64,000 nt of DNA. It comes from an uncultured Odoribacter sp. Lineage in GTDB: Bacteria; Bacteroidota; Bacteroidia; Bacteroidales; Marinifilaceae. Location of the stretch: positions 43,577-107,576 of the forward strand of contig UQJP01000012.1 in assembly GCA_900541415.1 (NCBI GenBank). The letters run 5' to 3'. Position 1 is the first letter of the stretch. The number at the start of each line of letters is the position of its first letter. The position numbers and the translations under genes are program-made. Positions 1 through 8,626 of this stretch are shown here, one piece after another. The notes beneath the pieces were generated by a model. That model did no database searches. It was not told the origin of the DNA and saw nothing but the letters and a program-made list of their open reading frames with translations.

Positions 1-53
1 TAATAGTCAGAACAACTTTTAGGGCTCGCTATCAGCGGTTATTTCATAATAAA

Positions 54-159
54 GTGTGAGGTTGTTACCCTCTAAAGAACAAAGGTCTACCAAAACCCCG
101 AGACAATAGACGACAACACCTCACACATAGGAGGCACAGCCGTTTCATTCTATTGTCTC
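54..159. ncRNA. Pseudoknot-like element, copy A of three
   Basis: An 8-bp stem pairs 54-61 (GTGTGAGG) with 119-126 (CCTCACAC). Inside it, 100-110 (GAGACAATAGA) is perfectly complementary to 149-159 (TCTATTGTCTC), which lies outside the stem, so the two helices form a pseudoknot. A mini-hairpin GGT-CT-ACC sits at 84-91 and a short GGC/GCC pair lies between the stem and the outer strand. Copies B (541-650) and C (907-995) have the same order of parts with different helix sequences. The strand is not settled. I do not recognise a known RNA family. Confidence 0.55.
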
Positions 160-394
160 TTAAAAAATTGGTAGTTTTTGTTTTTTAGAATAAAACTGTA
201 TGCATATCTGATCAGATGAATTCACATGCTGACTCGATGCGAAAATAAAAAATTATAAATTCATTTCAAAACCACCTACTAAATTTATGTTAGATATATT
301 TTACAATAAAATCATAAGTTGACAGATCATTTTTATTCCGGTAAAAATTCATTGTTATTTATCGTTCTATACGTTGATCCATACCTACCAAACG

Positions 395-493
395 ACCGAT
401 TCATTTTCCCCAAAACAAACCATCCCAAACGACAAAAATTAAATCTTAAACAAAAGCAATATACTCTGGCACACAAGAACCGATTCATTTTCC
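395..493. repeat. 15-bp direct repeat between elements A and B
   Basis: The 15-mer ACCGATTCATTTTCC occurs at 395-409 and again at 479-493, 84 bp apart, in AT-rich gene-free DNA. A looser relative lies near 849-861. It could be a protein-binding site or a remnant of the duplication that produced elements A to C. No function can be read from it. Confidence 0.5.
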
Positions 494-540
494 GACCTGC
501 ATAGCAACCCAAACATGCAACTATCCTAAAACAAATTATA

Positions 541-650
541 TAAATGTGGACTGCGCCACAAAAAAACAAGGGCTACCCACTTCCCCAGAGACAATAATGA
601 CCTAACAGCCCACATTTACCCGGGCATTGTCCTTTCATTCCATTGTCTCT
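541..650. ncRNA. Pseudoknot-like element, copy B of three
   Basis: The stem is 541-553 (TAAATGTGG, A, CTG) with 606-618, that is 9 bp, one mismatch and 3 bp. The enclosed 587-595 (AGAGACAAT) pairs with the downstream 642-650 (ATTGTCTCT), giving the same pseudoknot order as copy A. A mini-hairpin GGG-CTA-CCC lies at 570-578, in the same place as in copy A. The 3' part, CATTCCATTGTCTCTTAAAA, is nearly identical to that of copy A. The rest has drifted, which suggests an old duplication with structure maintained. Confidence 0.55.
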
Positions 651-906
651 TAAAATTCAAATAGGGTAGTTCAGTTATTTAAGAACAAAATTCAAATGCG
701 TATACCTTATGTTAATCCTCATTGATTTGTACAAAAATAATGTTTTTGTCAATATTTTAACTGGTTTTTAACAAATCGTCCCTAAATTAGCAATAAAGAA
801 GTACGATACTCATTCGTAAAATGATGTTTACGGATAAATATTAGAAAACATCGATTCCTTTCCCAAATGCTATATGGAGCAAAACACCTTATTATCGAAT
901 AAAAAA

Positions 907-995
907 AGCGTGGGGTTATCTGTCGTCTAAAACAACCGGATACCCCTATCCTTCCGACAATAAACAACATTCACCCCACGCTAATGGGATTGTCG
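907..995. ncRNA. Pseudoknot-like element, copy C of three
   Basis: The stem 907-916 (AGCGTGGGGT) pairs perfectly over 10 bp with 973-982. The enclosed 955-961 (CGACAAT) pairs with the downstream 989-995 (ATTGTCG). A hairpin GGATA-CCCC-TATCC occupies 938-951. Read on the minus strand, the closing arm is followed by a run of seven T, like an intrinsic terminator. This favours minus-strand transcription, at least for this copy. Confidence 0.5.
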
Positions 996-1470
996 CTTAT
1001 TGTTTGCCTGCAAGGAAACAGGATTTCAACATTCCTAAAAACGAATAAAATACTATATTCTGGATCTTTTTATTATTAATACTGTAAATCACACACAAGT
1101 AATAATCGAAATTCAGGTATAAGATAAAAGATTGCTTTTTAGTTCTCTCCTAATGTTAATATAATTAAATTATATATAACATTACATTAACCACATGTTA
1201 ATAAATCACCTGAAATACAGTGCATTTAGTTTTACAGTCCAAGTCATTGGTTATTCTATATCTGAAAAATCGATCCAATTTACTTTATTTTATTCCGGAT
1301 TCCTATACTTTAAACATAGCATCCATTCTCCCCTCGATTTATCCACGGCACAAACCTTCTTTCTCCCAATTCAGCCGGATAATCTTCCCTGTTCCCCGGT
1401 TATAACAGCTATTCCTTGAAAAACGCTGTTATTCCTCTGCCACATCTCATGTTTTTCAGCGAAAAAATGG

Positions 1471-1478
1471 TATTTTTG
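1471..1478 (+). promoter_or_regulatory. TAnnTTTG promoter, near-leaderless
   Basis: TATTTTTG matches the Bacteroidetes -7 box. Only 7 nt separate it from the ATG at 1486, so transcription should start at or within a few bases of the start codon of the Yip1-family gene. The -33 box is poor (TTTTTC near 1452). Confidence 0.4.
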
Positions 1479-1485
1479 CCACACT

Positions 1486-2064
1486 ATGATAAGAATAGAC
1501 TTCAAACACATATATGGGCGAACCCGGCGAATGCTGGTGACCCCGGAAACGGAATGGGACAACGTGGCCGACGAATATCCCAGCCTGAAAGAAACATTCA
1601 GGAACTACCTGTTTCCGGTAACGGTATTGTCTTCCCTGACCATATTCCTGTTTGGTTTCTTTCATTATTCGGTTATGCAAACTATTGGCTACGGACTGAT
1701 CAACCTCATCTCCTCGACGGTGGGGATCTGGCTCGCCTATTTGCTTACGAAGGAATATCTTAGCAACAAACTCCGGGATGCCGACAACACTGCTCTTCTC
1801 CTGACCGTATATCCCGGAGCAATATTTATCGTTTTTCATAGTCTCGGAATCGCTATGGGAAACTATTTTCTGGGACAGCTATTCACGCTGCTCAGTTTTA
1901 TATTTATCCGAACATTATATATTGGAATAAGGCGGATTTCCGATATACCGAACAACCAGCAAACCAACCTGCTGGTGATCGCTGCCCTGGCCATCATCTG
2001 TATCCCGGTCATTATTTCCCAGGTACTCATGATTGCATTCGGCATCTCTGCCTTCAACGTTTAA
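1486..2064 (+). CDS. Yip1-family (DUF1282-like) inner-membrane protein
   Basis: A 192-residue protein with a short cytoplasmic head and about five hydrophobic segments, roughly residues 42-62, 66-90, 102-122, 128-146 and 162-186. The head contains the LVTPETEW-type motif that Bacteroidetes Yip1/DUF1282 proteins carry before the first helix, which supports this start over a later Met. The family has no firmly established bacterial function. It lies 9 nt upstream of smpB and probably shares a transcript with it and the following thioredoxin gene. The promoter box is unusually close to the start codon. Confidence 0.75.
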   Translation: MIRIDFKHIYGRTRRMLVTPETEWDNVADEYPSLKETFRNYLFPVTVLSSLTIFLFGFFHYSVMQTIGYGLINLISSTVGIWLAYLLTKEYLSNKLRDADNTALLLTVYPGAIFIVFHSLGIAMGNYFLGQLFTLLSFIFIRTLYIGIRRISDIPNNQQTNLLVIAALAIICIPVIISQVLMIAFGISAFNV

Positions 2065-2073
2065 TTTCACATT

Positions 2074-2523
2074 ATGGCAAACGAAATAAATATCCGTAAT
2101 AAACGCGCTTCTTTCGACTATGAATTTCTGGAAGAATACAATGCCGGAATGGTTCTTACGGGAACCGAAATCAAATCGATCCGGGCAGGTAAAGCCAGCC
2201 TGGTCGATTCCTATTGTTTTTTTAACCGGGGAGAATTATGGGTGAAAGGCATACACATCGCCGAATATAAATTAGGCACTTATTACAATCACGAAGAAAA
2301 GCGGGAACGAAAACTGCTGCTCACACACAAAGAGCTTGTTAAACTCGAACGAAAAGTAAAAGAAACAGGGCTCACGATCATCCCGGTGAAAATTTTCCTG
2401 TCGGAGAAAGGCTATGCTAAACTCCGTATCGCTTTAGCAAAAGGGAAAAAAGAATACGATAAACGGGAATCCATCAAATTAAAAGATGCTAAAAAGGACA
2501 TGGACAGGGCTATGAAAGCCTGA
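2074..2523 (+). CDS. smpB: SsrA-binding protein SmpB
   Basis: A 149-residue basic protein that binds tmRNA and brings it to stalled ribosomes for trans-translation in the cytoplasm. It has the family landmarks: an N-terminal [14 protein letters not shown] segment, the [10 protein letters not shown] loop near residues 31-39, the [13 protein letters not shown] strand, and a lysine-rich tail ([20 protein letters not shown]) that enters the decoding centre. Length is normal for the family. It lies between the Yip1-family gene (9 nt) and a thioredoxin-like gene (33 nt). The tmRNA gene itself is not in the window. Confidence 0.97.
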   Translation: MANEINIRNKRASFDYEFLEEYNAGMVLTGTEIKSIRAGKASLVDSYCFFNRGELWVKGIHIAEYKLGTYYNHEEKRERKLLLTHKELVKLERKVKETGLTIIPVKIFLSEKGYAKLRIALAKGKKEYDKRESIKLKDAKKDMDRAMKA

Positions 2524-2556
2524 TCCTTCCCAGGTCAAACCTAACCACACCATGAT

Positions 2557-3063
2557 ATGAAAAATACAATTATTTTAATCGGATTATTACTCCTCGGCAA
2601 TTTAGTTTTTGCACAGGAAAGCAATCAGGGCAAACAATTGTGGGCAAAATCAATCTTAAACCAGAAAGCCCCGGAACTAAAAGTGCAGCAATGGCTATCG
2701 GACATGCCCGAAACAAAAGGGAAATTCATTTTGGTCGATTTCTGGGCCACCTGGTGTGGTCCCTGCCGGAAAGCGATCCCCGAACTGAACGCCTTGCAAA
2801 AGGAATTTAAAAACGACCTTGTGGTGATCGGGATTTCGGACGAAGCCCCGGAAAAAGTGATGGAAATGAAAACTCCGGTGATCGAATATTACAGTGCCAT
2901 CGACACCCAGGCCTGGATGAAAAAACAACTGGAAGTCAAAGGAATACCCCACGTAATCCTGATCGATCCGAAAGGAATCGTGAGGTGGGAAGGGTTTCCG
3001 CTCCTGTCCGGCCACGAACTTACTGCGGAAACGGTAAAGAAACTAATCGAAAAATACAAATGA
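2557..3063 (+). CDS. TlpA/ResA-type exported thioredoxin-like protein
   Basis: A 168-residue protein with a signal peptide (residues 1-19, ending VFA-Q) and one thioredoxin fold. The redox motif WATWCGPC gives cysteines 67 and 70, and a cis-proline loop GIPHVILID follows near residue 135. Such proteins reduce or transfer disulfides outside the cytoplasmic membrane, for example in cytochrome c maturation or protein quality control. The partner cannot be told from sequence. It is the last gene before a terminator hairpin at 3087-3116. Confidence 0.85.
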   Translation: MKNTIILIGLLLLGNLVFAQESNQGKQLWAKSILNQKAPELKVQQWLSDMPETKGKFILVDFWATWCGPCRKAIPELNALQKEFKNDLVVIGISDEAPEKVMEMKTPVIEYYSAIDTQAWMKKQLEVKGIPHVILIDPKGIVRWEGFPLLSGHELTAETVKKLIEKYK

Positions 3064-3086
3064 TCCCCGATCGGGGCATCGCTCCG

Positions 3087-3116
3087 GGAGGCTTAACATG
3101 GTGAATTTAAGCCTCC
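3087..3116 (+). terminator. Rho-independent-like hairpin after the thioredoxin gene
   Basis: GGAGGCTTAA at 3087-3096 pairs perfectly with TTAAGCCTCC at 3107-3116 across a 10-nt loop and is followed by TGTTTATATTTTTA. It closes the yip1-smpB-thioredoxin unit. Confidence 0.75.
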
Positions 3117-3176
3117 TGTTTATATTTTTACGATTGTCATTTTTCAGCTTTCGTTTTAACTTATCACATTATTACT

Positions 3177-3184
3177 TACCTTTG
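3177..3184 (+). promoter_or_regulatory. TAnnTTTG promoter of the CoA-transferase gene
   Basis: TACCTTTG fits the Bacteroidetes -7 box, predicting a start near 3190 and a leader of about 50 nt for the gene at 3240. No clear TTTG box lies at -33. Confidence 0.4.
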
Positions 3185-3239
3185 CATGAGTTAGTCAGCT
3201 AAAGATCTTAATCACAAAATATCACAAAAAAATCGAATT

Positions 3240-4547
3240 ATGTATCAGGGTATTAAAACTGTATCATTTGAAGAAGCTGTGAAAGCCGTGAAATCGGGCG
3301 ACCGGATTCATGTTCACAGTGTAGCCTGTGCACCTCAGGGACTCATTCAGGCACTTTGTGCACGGGGACGTGCCGGAGAATTAAAAGACATTAAACTTCA
3401 ACATCTTCACACCGAAGGGGCTGCACCTTATGCCGAAAGCGAATTTGAAGGCATATTCTCCCTGGAATCGTTTTTTGTGGGTAGTAACGTCCGCAAACCG
3501 ACACAGGAAGGATGGGCCGACTATATTCCCGTGCATTTAAGCGAAACCCAGAAGCTGATCCGTTGCGGTATCACTCCGGTAGACGTTGCCATGATTCAGG
3601 TATGCCCGCCCGATAAACACGGATATGTATCTATGGGTACTTCCGTCGATTCAACCCTGGCAGCCGTGCAGAACGCCAAAACGGTGATCGCCGTGATCAA
3701 CCCCCATGTTCCGCGTGCCTGGGGAGATGCCATCATCAGATTATCGGACATCGACATTTTCTGTGAAGACAATACCCCGCTAATCGAAGCGCATCCCGCC
3801 CACCTGAGCGAACAGGACATCAAGATCGGTAAAAACTGTGCCGCCCTCATCGAAGACGGAGCCACCCTGCAAATGGGTATCGGTGCCATTCCCAACGCTG
3901 TGTTATCGCAACTCGGTAACCATAAAAACCTGGGAATCCACACCGAAATGTTCGCCGATGGCGTTCTTCCCCTTTACTACAAAGGAGTGATCAACAACAT
4001 GAACAAAAAATTCGATAAAGGGAAAATCGTTTCTACGTTCTTGATGGGTTCCAAGGAAGTATACGACTTTATTGACGATAATCCTGCCGTAGCCATGATG
4101 GACGTAAGCTATACCAACGATCCGTTCATCATCGCACAACAACCGAAAATGACCGCTATCAATTCAGCCCTGTCGATCGACCTGACCGGACAGGTAAATG
4201 CCGATTCGCTCGGTTGTAAATTTTACAGCGGTTGCGGAGGACAACTCGATTTCATTCGTGGAGCCGCCGCCAGCAAAGGTGGGAAACCCATCATCGCTAT
4301 GCCCGCAGTAACGGCAAAAGGAGTTTCCAAAATATGCCCGACCCTGTTGAACGGAGCCGGAGTGGTTACCACCCGTTTCGATGTTCACTATGTTGTAACC
4401 GAATTCGGAGCGGTGGACCTATATGGTAAAACTATGCAAGACCGCGCTAAAGCAATGATTTCCATCGCTGCGCCGGAACATCAGGAAGCACTCGATAAAG
4501 CAGCTTTTGAAAGATTCGGAAGCCATTTCCATTTCTGCTGCAAATAA
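3240..4547 (+). CDS. 4-hydroxybutyrate/acetyl-CoA hydrolase-type CoA-transferase
   Basis: A 435-residue class I CoA-transferase of the acetyl-CoA hydrolase/transferase family (AbfT/Cat2-like). It moves CoA between an acyl-CoA and an acid through a glutamyl-CoA intermediate. The catalytic glutamate is in IHTEMFADGVLP (near residue 238), and the glycine-rich GCGGQLDFIRGA loop of the C-terminal domain is present (near residue 335). Length is normal. The closest functional labels are 4-hydroxybutyrate CoA-transferase and acetate/butyrate CoA-transferase, and sequence alone does not separate them. It is a single-gene unit with its own promoter and a strong terminator, so it is expressed independently of its neighbours. 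Confidence 0.85.
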   Translation: MYQGIKTVSFEEAVKAVKSGDRIHVHSVACAPQGLIQALCARGRAGELKDIKLQHLHTEGAAPYAESEFEGIFSLESFFVGSNVRKPTQEGWADYIPVHLSETQKLIRCGITPVDVAMIQVCPPDKHGYVSMGTSVDSTLAAVQNAKTVIAVINPHVPRAWGDAIIRLSDIDIFCEDNTPLIEAHPAHLSEQDIKIGKNCAALIEDGATLQMGIGAIPNAVLSQLGNHKNLGIHTEMFADGVLPLYYKGVINNMNKKFDKGKIVSTFLMGSKEVYDFIDDNPAVAMMDVSYTNDPFIIAQQPKMTAINSALSIDLTGQVNADSLGCKFYSGCGGQLDFIRGAAASKGGKPIIAMPAVTAKGVSKICPTLLNGAGVVTTRFDVHYVVTEFGAVDLYGKTMQDRAKAMISIAAPEHQEALDKAAFERFGSHFHFCCK

Positions 4548-4552
4548 AATTA

Positions 4553-4592
4553 AATCCCTTGTAACCGGAAAAATTTCCAGTTACAAGGGATT
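4553..4592 (+). terminator. Terminator hairpin after the CoA-transferase
   Basis: AATCCCTTGTAAC plus GGAAA at 4553-4571 pairs with 4574-4592 with one C-A mismatch, an 18-bp stem with a tiny loop just 5 nt after the stop codon. Confidence 0.75.
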
Positions 4593-4630
4593 ATCACCCC
4601 AATAACCGAATTTAAAACGACGTAAAATTT

Positions 4631-5986
4631 ATGATGGACTGGAATAAACTTTTATCGGCACACCGTTATCATCCGGGGAGTTCAACCTCTTTGTTTCACT
4701 CCCACGACCGCTCTCAATTTCAGCGTGATTACGACCGCCTGATATTTTCTTCCCCATTCCGTCGTTTGCAGAATAAAACACAGGTATTTCCCCTGCCGGG
4801 TAATATTTTTGTACACAATCGACTGACCCACAGCCTTGAAGTAGCAAGCGTAGGGCGTTCTCTGGGCAATAAGGTCAGTGCTTTCCTCCGGAAAAAACAA
4901 ATAGCGGTGGAAAATCCTGAAATTCTGGAAGAGATCGGGACAATCGTCAGCACAGGCTGCCTCGCCCATGATTTAGGCAACCCGCCTTTCGGGCATTCGG
5001 GCGAAGAAGCTATTTCCTATTTTTTCAGCGAAGGAGAAGGGCTTTACTTCAAAAAACTCCTTTCCGATGAGGAATGGAGCGACCTGAGCCATTTCGAAGG
5101 CAATGCCAACACGTTCCGTTTGCTTACCCACAGTTTTAACGGCAGGCGTCCGGGCGGTTACACGATGACCTATACCACGCTTGCCTCTATCGTAAAATAC
5201 CCGTTCGAATCCACCAAAGCAAATTCCAAAGGATTCAAATACGGATTTTTCCAAAGCGAAAAAGAAATCTTCCGCCAGGTTGCCGAAGAATTAGGCATTC
5301 GCCAGTTAAGCGACCACCCGCTGCAATACGTGCGGCATCCGTTAGTGTATCTGGTGGAAGCAGCCGACGATATTTGCTATCAGATCATGGATATAGAAGA
5401 TTCCCATAAATTACGGATTCTCTCCTACGATGAAACGACTGCCATTCTCGAAAGTTTTTATGACCGGAACGAAGACAAGGAAGATTTAAAGATCATTGCC
5501 AAAACATTCAAAATCGTCACCGATAAAAACGAACGCATCGCCTTCCTCCGTGCCGGGATCATCAACAAGCTGATCAATGCCTGTGCGGATATTTATTGCC
5601 AGAATTACGATGCGATCATGACAGGCGACTTCAACAGCACACTTATCAAACAACTGTCCGGCACCAACAAACAGGCCTACGATGCCTGCACGGCTCTGGC
5701 ATATCAACGGATATACCACACAAACATCGTCACTCAAATCCAAATTGCCGGATTTAAGATTCTCGGCACCATTCTAAAAGAATACACCGACGCCGTATTG
5801 AAGCCGGAAACCTATTACGCCCGTAATATCCTGTCGATCATGCCGGAACAATACCAGGTGAGCAAAGAGGATTCCATGTACACCAAAATACAAACCGTTG
5901 TCGATTACGTTTCAGGGATGACCGATTCCTACGCCCTGAATCTCTACCGGAAAATCAAAGGAATAGACCTGCCGGAGATCAAATAA
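4631..5986 (+). CDS. dgt: dGTPase (deoxyguanosinetriphosphate triphosphohydrolase-like)
   Basis: A 451-residue HD-domain enzyme of the Dgt family, which hydrolyses dGTP or other dNTPs to the nucleoside and tripolyphosphate. The metal-binding HD residues are visible: His67 in NRLTHSLEVA, then His113-Asp114 in LAHDLGNPPFGHSGEEA, with a further aspartate in VEAADDICYQIMD. Length matches the long Dgt form rather than the shorter dGTPase-like proteins. Translation may start at the first or second of two adjacent ATGs. Its stop lies 3 nt from the stop of the convergent permease gene, with no hairpin between them, so the two transcripts should overlap as antisense. Confidence 0.92.
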   Translation: MMDWNKLLSAHRYHPGSSTSLFHSHDRSQFQRDYDRLIFSSPFRRLQNKTQVFPLPGNIFVHNRLTHSLEVASVGRSLGNKVSAFLRKKQIAVENPEILEEIGTIVSTGCLAHDLGNPPFGHSGEEAISYFFSEGEGLYFKKLLSDEEWSDLSHFEGNANTFRLLTHSFNGRRPGGYTMTYTTLASIVKYPFESTKANSKGFKYGFFQSEKEIFRQVAEELGIRQLSDHPLQYVRHPLVYLVEAADDICYQIMDIEDSHKLRILSYDETTAILESFYDRNEDKEDLKIIAKTFKIVTDKNERIAFLRAGIINKLINACADIYCQNYDAIMTGDFNSTLIKQLSGTNKQAYDACTALAYQRIYHTNIVTQIQIAGFKILGTILKEYTDAVLKPETYYARNILSIMPEQYQVSKEDSMYTKIQTVVDYVSGMTDSYALNLYRKIKGIDLPEIK

Positions 5987-5989
5987 TGT

Positions 5990-8353
5990 TTATTCATTTT
6001 TCAATGCTTCCACAGGATTGACCCGGGAAGTCCGGATGGTTTGATACCCCACAGTCAGCAAAGTCACGATAACGGCAAAACTTCCCGTCAGGGCGAAAAT
6101 CCACCAGTTCAAAGGAGTTTTAACTATAAACCCTTGTTGCCAATAAGAAATAAACATCCACGCCAATGGACAGGCAAGAAGAAACGACGTTACGATCCAA
6201 AATACAAAACTACTGCACAACAGCAGCAATATATCCGATTGCGTAGCACCGTTTACCTTCCGTAACCCGATCTCCTTCACCCGTCTACCCACGGCATAGC
6301 AAGACATATTGAATAGCCCCGAAACACTTATTAATAAAGTGGCTACAAAGAACCATGAAAACATTTGGGATAATCCGATTTCCTTTTGATATAAAAGTTC
6401 ATACGCCTTATCAAGGAAACCATAGCTGAAAATAAATTCCGGCATACGTTCCTCATAAATTTTTTGCATGGTTTTTAAGGCTACGCGAGGATCTCCCTGG
6501 ACTTTTACAAAAACATAATGGGAACCGGTTCTGTAATCGATTGGAAAATAAATCTGAGGTTCTACCGGATTATACATAATTTTCGTATAGCTATCCTTCA
6601 CAACCGCTCCAACTACATAATCAATTCCATAAACATCCAAATACTGTCCGATAGGATTCTCCAACCCCATTTTGCGTACAGCTGTTTCATTTAACACACA
6701 GTAATTTTTTGTCCCGAAATCAGATTTAAAAGGATTTTCCCCCGTCACCAATTCCATATTCATAAAATCGAAATAATTCCCCTCAACACGACAAATTTCC
6801 GTCATATAATCTACTTCTCCTTTAAAATCTTTCTTCTTGATTTGCCATGACTGTACCAAATCTTGCGGCAAACAGTTTTTTAGCGTCACATCCACAACTG
6901 AAGGTTCTTTCATCAACTCTTCCCGAACAACATTATAAGCAGACAACAATTTTCCCTCAATCTTTACATAAAATATATTCTCTTTATCAACGTCCAAAGT
7001 CATTGAAGTCATTGTATCAACCTGCTTACGAATAAAAAATACGGATAAAAGACAAGCTAAGGCTATGGTAAATTGAATGACAAGCAAACTTTTCTGTAAA
7101 AAGGCCAGTTTATGCCCTTTAAATTTTCCGAACAGGGTCTGTACGACATTAAAACGTGTCATGTAAAAAGCGGGAAAAGTTCCGGCCAATATAACTGTAA
7201 ATATCCCCAACAACACTAAGAAAACATACACATACAAATTTCCAAAATAAATATGCAAATTAGTATTTAGTAACTCATTAAATATCGGGGCAAATCCAAT
7301 AGTCAGGAAAATTGCAATTCCCATAGCCAACAGGACATAATAAGTGGTCTCCCGGTAAAAATCCATAACCAATCGTGTCCGCCCTGCCCCGTGTGTTTTA
7401 CGCACTCCCGTGGAACGTGCTCTTAGAAAAGCCATAGAAATAAAAAGGCTGGAAAAGTTTACACACGAAATCAGCAGCACAATAAAAGCAGCCACAATCA
7501 AGATAACAATAAAAACCGTTCCATCCTGACTTTCCGACCCAAGATGAATATCCCGTAAAGGCTCCAAAGAAAGATGTGGTTCTGTTTTCTCGAAATAGGG
7601 AATGTTTCGAGGCAGGTTATCTTTCAACATTTGTGTCAGCTGGCCGCCAATCTTGTCAATATCCACTCCCTGACGTAACAGGAGATAAGTCTTAAAGCCT
7701 CCATAACCTCCCCAATAACTATTCGCCCTCTCGCCAAAGAAAGGGATTATCACATTAGCCCGGATATGGGAATTAGCAGGCATATCCTCCATGATTCCGT
7801 TCACTTTCCAATCGCGGTTTGCATAAGAAACGACCTTTCCTACGGCATCTTCGCCGGGAAATAGAAGAGCGGCTGTCGATTGGTCGATAACCATCCCGTC
7901 CAAAGAATGCAACACATGATCTTTCTGTCCCTCTTTTAACCGGAAAGTAAAAAAATCAAAAAAATTTTCATCCGCCATGATAATCCGGAATTGCTCATAA
8001 TACCGCCGATTCACTCCAATCTCATTATTCAGCTCTGTATTCTCTACATTTACAATGCGGCACATTGCTTCTATCTCCGGCATTCGCTCTTTGGCTATCC
8101 CTCCCATTGGCCCAAAACCAGCGTAACTTCCTCTGGCTTCATTTCCCTCCAAACGATCATAGTAAAGTATCCGGTAAATCCTGTCTCCATGCTGATGAAA
8201 ATTATCATAACTAAATTCCTGAACAGACCATAAGCCGACCAAAATAGCGATAGCCATTCCCAGACTTAACCCTATGACACTCATAACGGTCATCACTTTT
8301 TGTTTCCGAACATTCCGAAAAAAAATTTTTATACCATTGAGACTCATAACCAA
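5990..8353 (-). CDS. MacB/FtsX-type ABC transporter permease
   Basis: A 787-residue membrane protein with two MacB-type periplasmic regions and two FtsX domains. It has a first helix near residues 18-40, a large periplasmic part, three helices around 280-400, a second half starting with a helix near 428-448, and a last FtsX block near 670-780 ending RTSRVNPVEALKNE. Such permeases work with a cytoplasmic ATPase to act mechanically on periplasmic or lipid substrates. No ATPase or adaptor gene is adjacent, so the partner must be elsewhere. Bacteroidetes encode many stand-alone copies. The substrate is unknown. A start at the Met two codons later is equally likely. Confidence 0.85.
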   Translation of the reverse strand: MVMSLNGIKIFFRNVRKQKVMTVMSVIGLSLGMAIAILVGLWSVQEFSYDNFHQHGDRIYRILYYDRLEGNEARGSYAGFGPMGGIAKERMPEIEAMCRIVNVENTELNNEIGVNRRYYEQFRIIMADENFFDFFTFRLKEGQKDHVLHSLDGMVIDQSTAALLFPGEDAVGKVVSYANRDWKVNGIMEDMPANSHIRANVIIPFFGERANSYWGGYGGFKTYLLLRQGVDIDKIGGQLTQMLKDNLPRNIPYFEKTEPHLSLEPLRDIHLGSESQDGTVFIVILIVAAFIVLLISCVNFSSLFISMAFLRARSTGVRKTHGAGRTRLVMDFYRETTYYVLLAMGIAIFLTIGFAPIFNELLNTNLHIYFGNLYVYVFLVLLGIFTVILAGTFPAFYMTRFNVVQTLFGKFKGHKLAFLQKSLLVIQFTIALACLLSVFFIRKQVDTMTSMTLDVDKENIFYVKIEGKLLSAYNVVREELMKEPSVVDVTLKNCLPQDLVQSWQIKKKDFKGEVDYMTEICRVEGNYFDFMNMELVTGENPFKSDFGTKNYCVLNETAVRKMGLENPIGQYLDVYGIDYVVGAVVKDSYTKIMYNPVEPQIYFPIDYRTGSHYVFVKVQGDPRVALKTMQKIYEERMPEFIFSYGFLDKAYELLYQKEIGLSQMFSWFFVATLLISVSGLFNMSCYAVGRRVKEIGLRKVNGATQSDILLLLCSSFVFWIVTSFLLACPLAWMFISYWQQGFIVKTPLNWWIFALTGSFAVIVTLLTVGYQTIRTSRVNPVEALKNE

Positions 8354-8564
8354 AAGCTATTATATTACTCTTTTTCCCATTTCTCTCACACTAAAACCTT
8401 CACACGGCAACACCTTACAATATTTATACCAATCAACACAATAACATATAATCCAATAGATTACAAATCTGTAACATATTTAATTTGTCTATAAAACATA
8501 CACCACATGTCCAAAAAACAAACACATATCCAAAAGATAATCCAATCCATGAAAACAAGTCAAA

Positions 8565-8598
8565 AAAATCTCCCTGGAAAATATTCCAAGGAGATTTT
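8565..8598 (-). terminator. Terminator of the glycan-degradation operon
   Basis: AAAATCTCC-C-TGGAA at 8565-8579 pairs with 8584-8598 (one mismatch) with A and T runs on the outer sides. It lies 28 nt beyond the stop codon of the fucosidase gene on the minus strand. Confidence 0.65.
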
Positions 8599-8626
8599 AA
8601 GGTCTGTTATCCTATTTAGAAAAAGA

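Noticed and set aside
54..159. Element A as a CRISPR repeat, ToxI-type antitoxin array or tmRNA part
   Set aside because: Copies are far apart and diverged, there are no regular spacers, and no tRNA-like ends are present despite smpB nearby.
319..569. Open frames on both strands between elements A and B
   Set aside because: They overlap each other on opposite strands, have AT-driven composition and cover the 15-bp repeat; no domain or promoter supports them.
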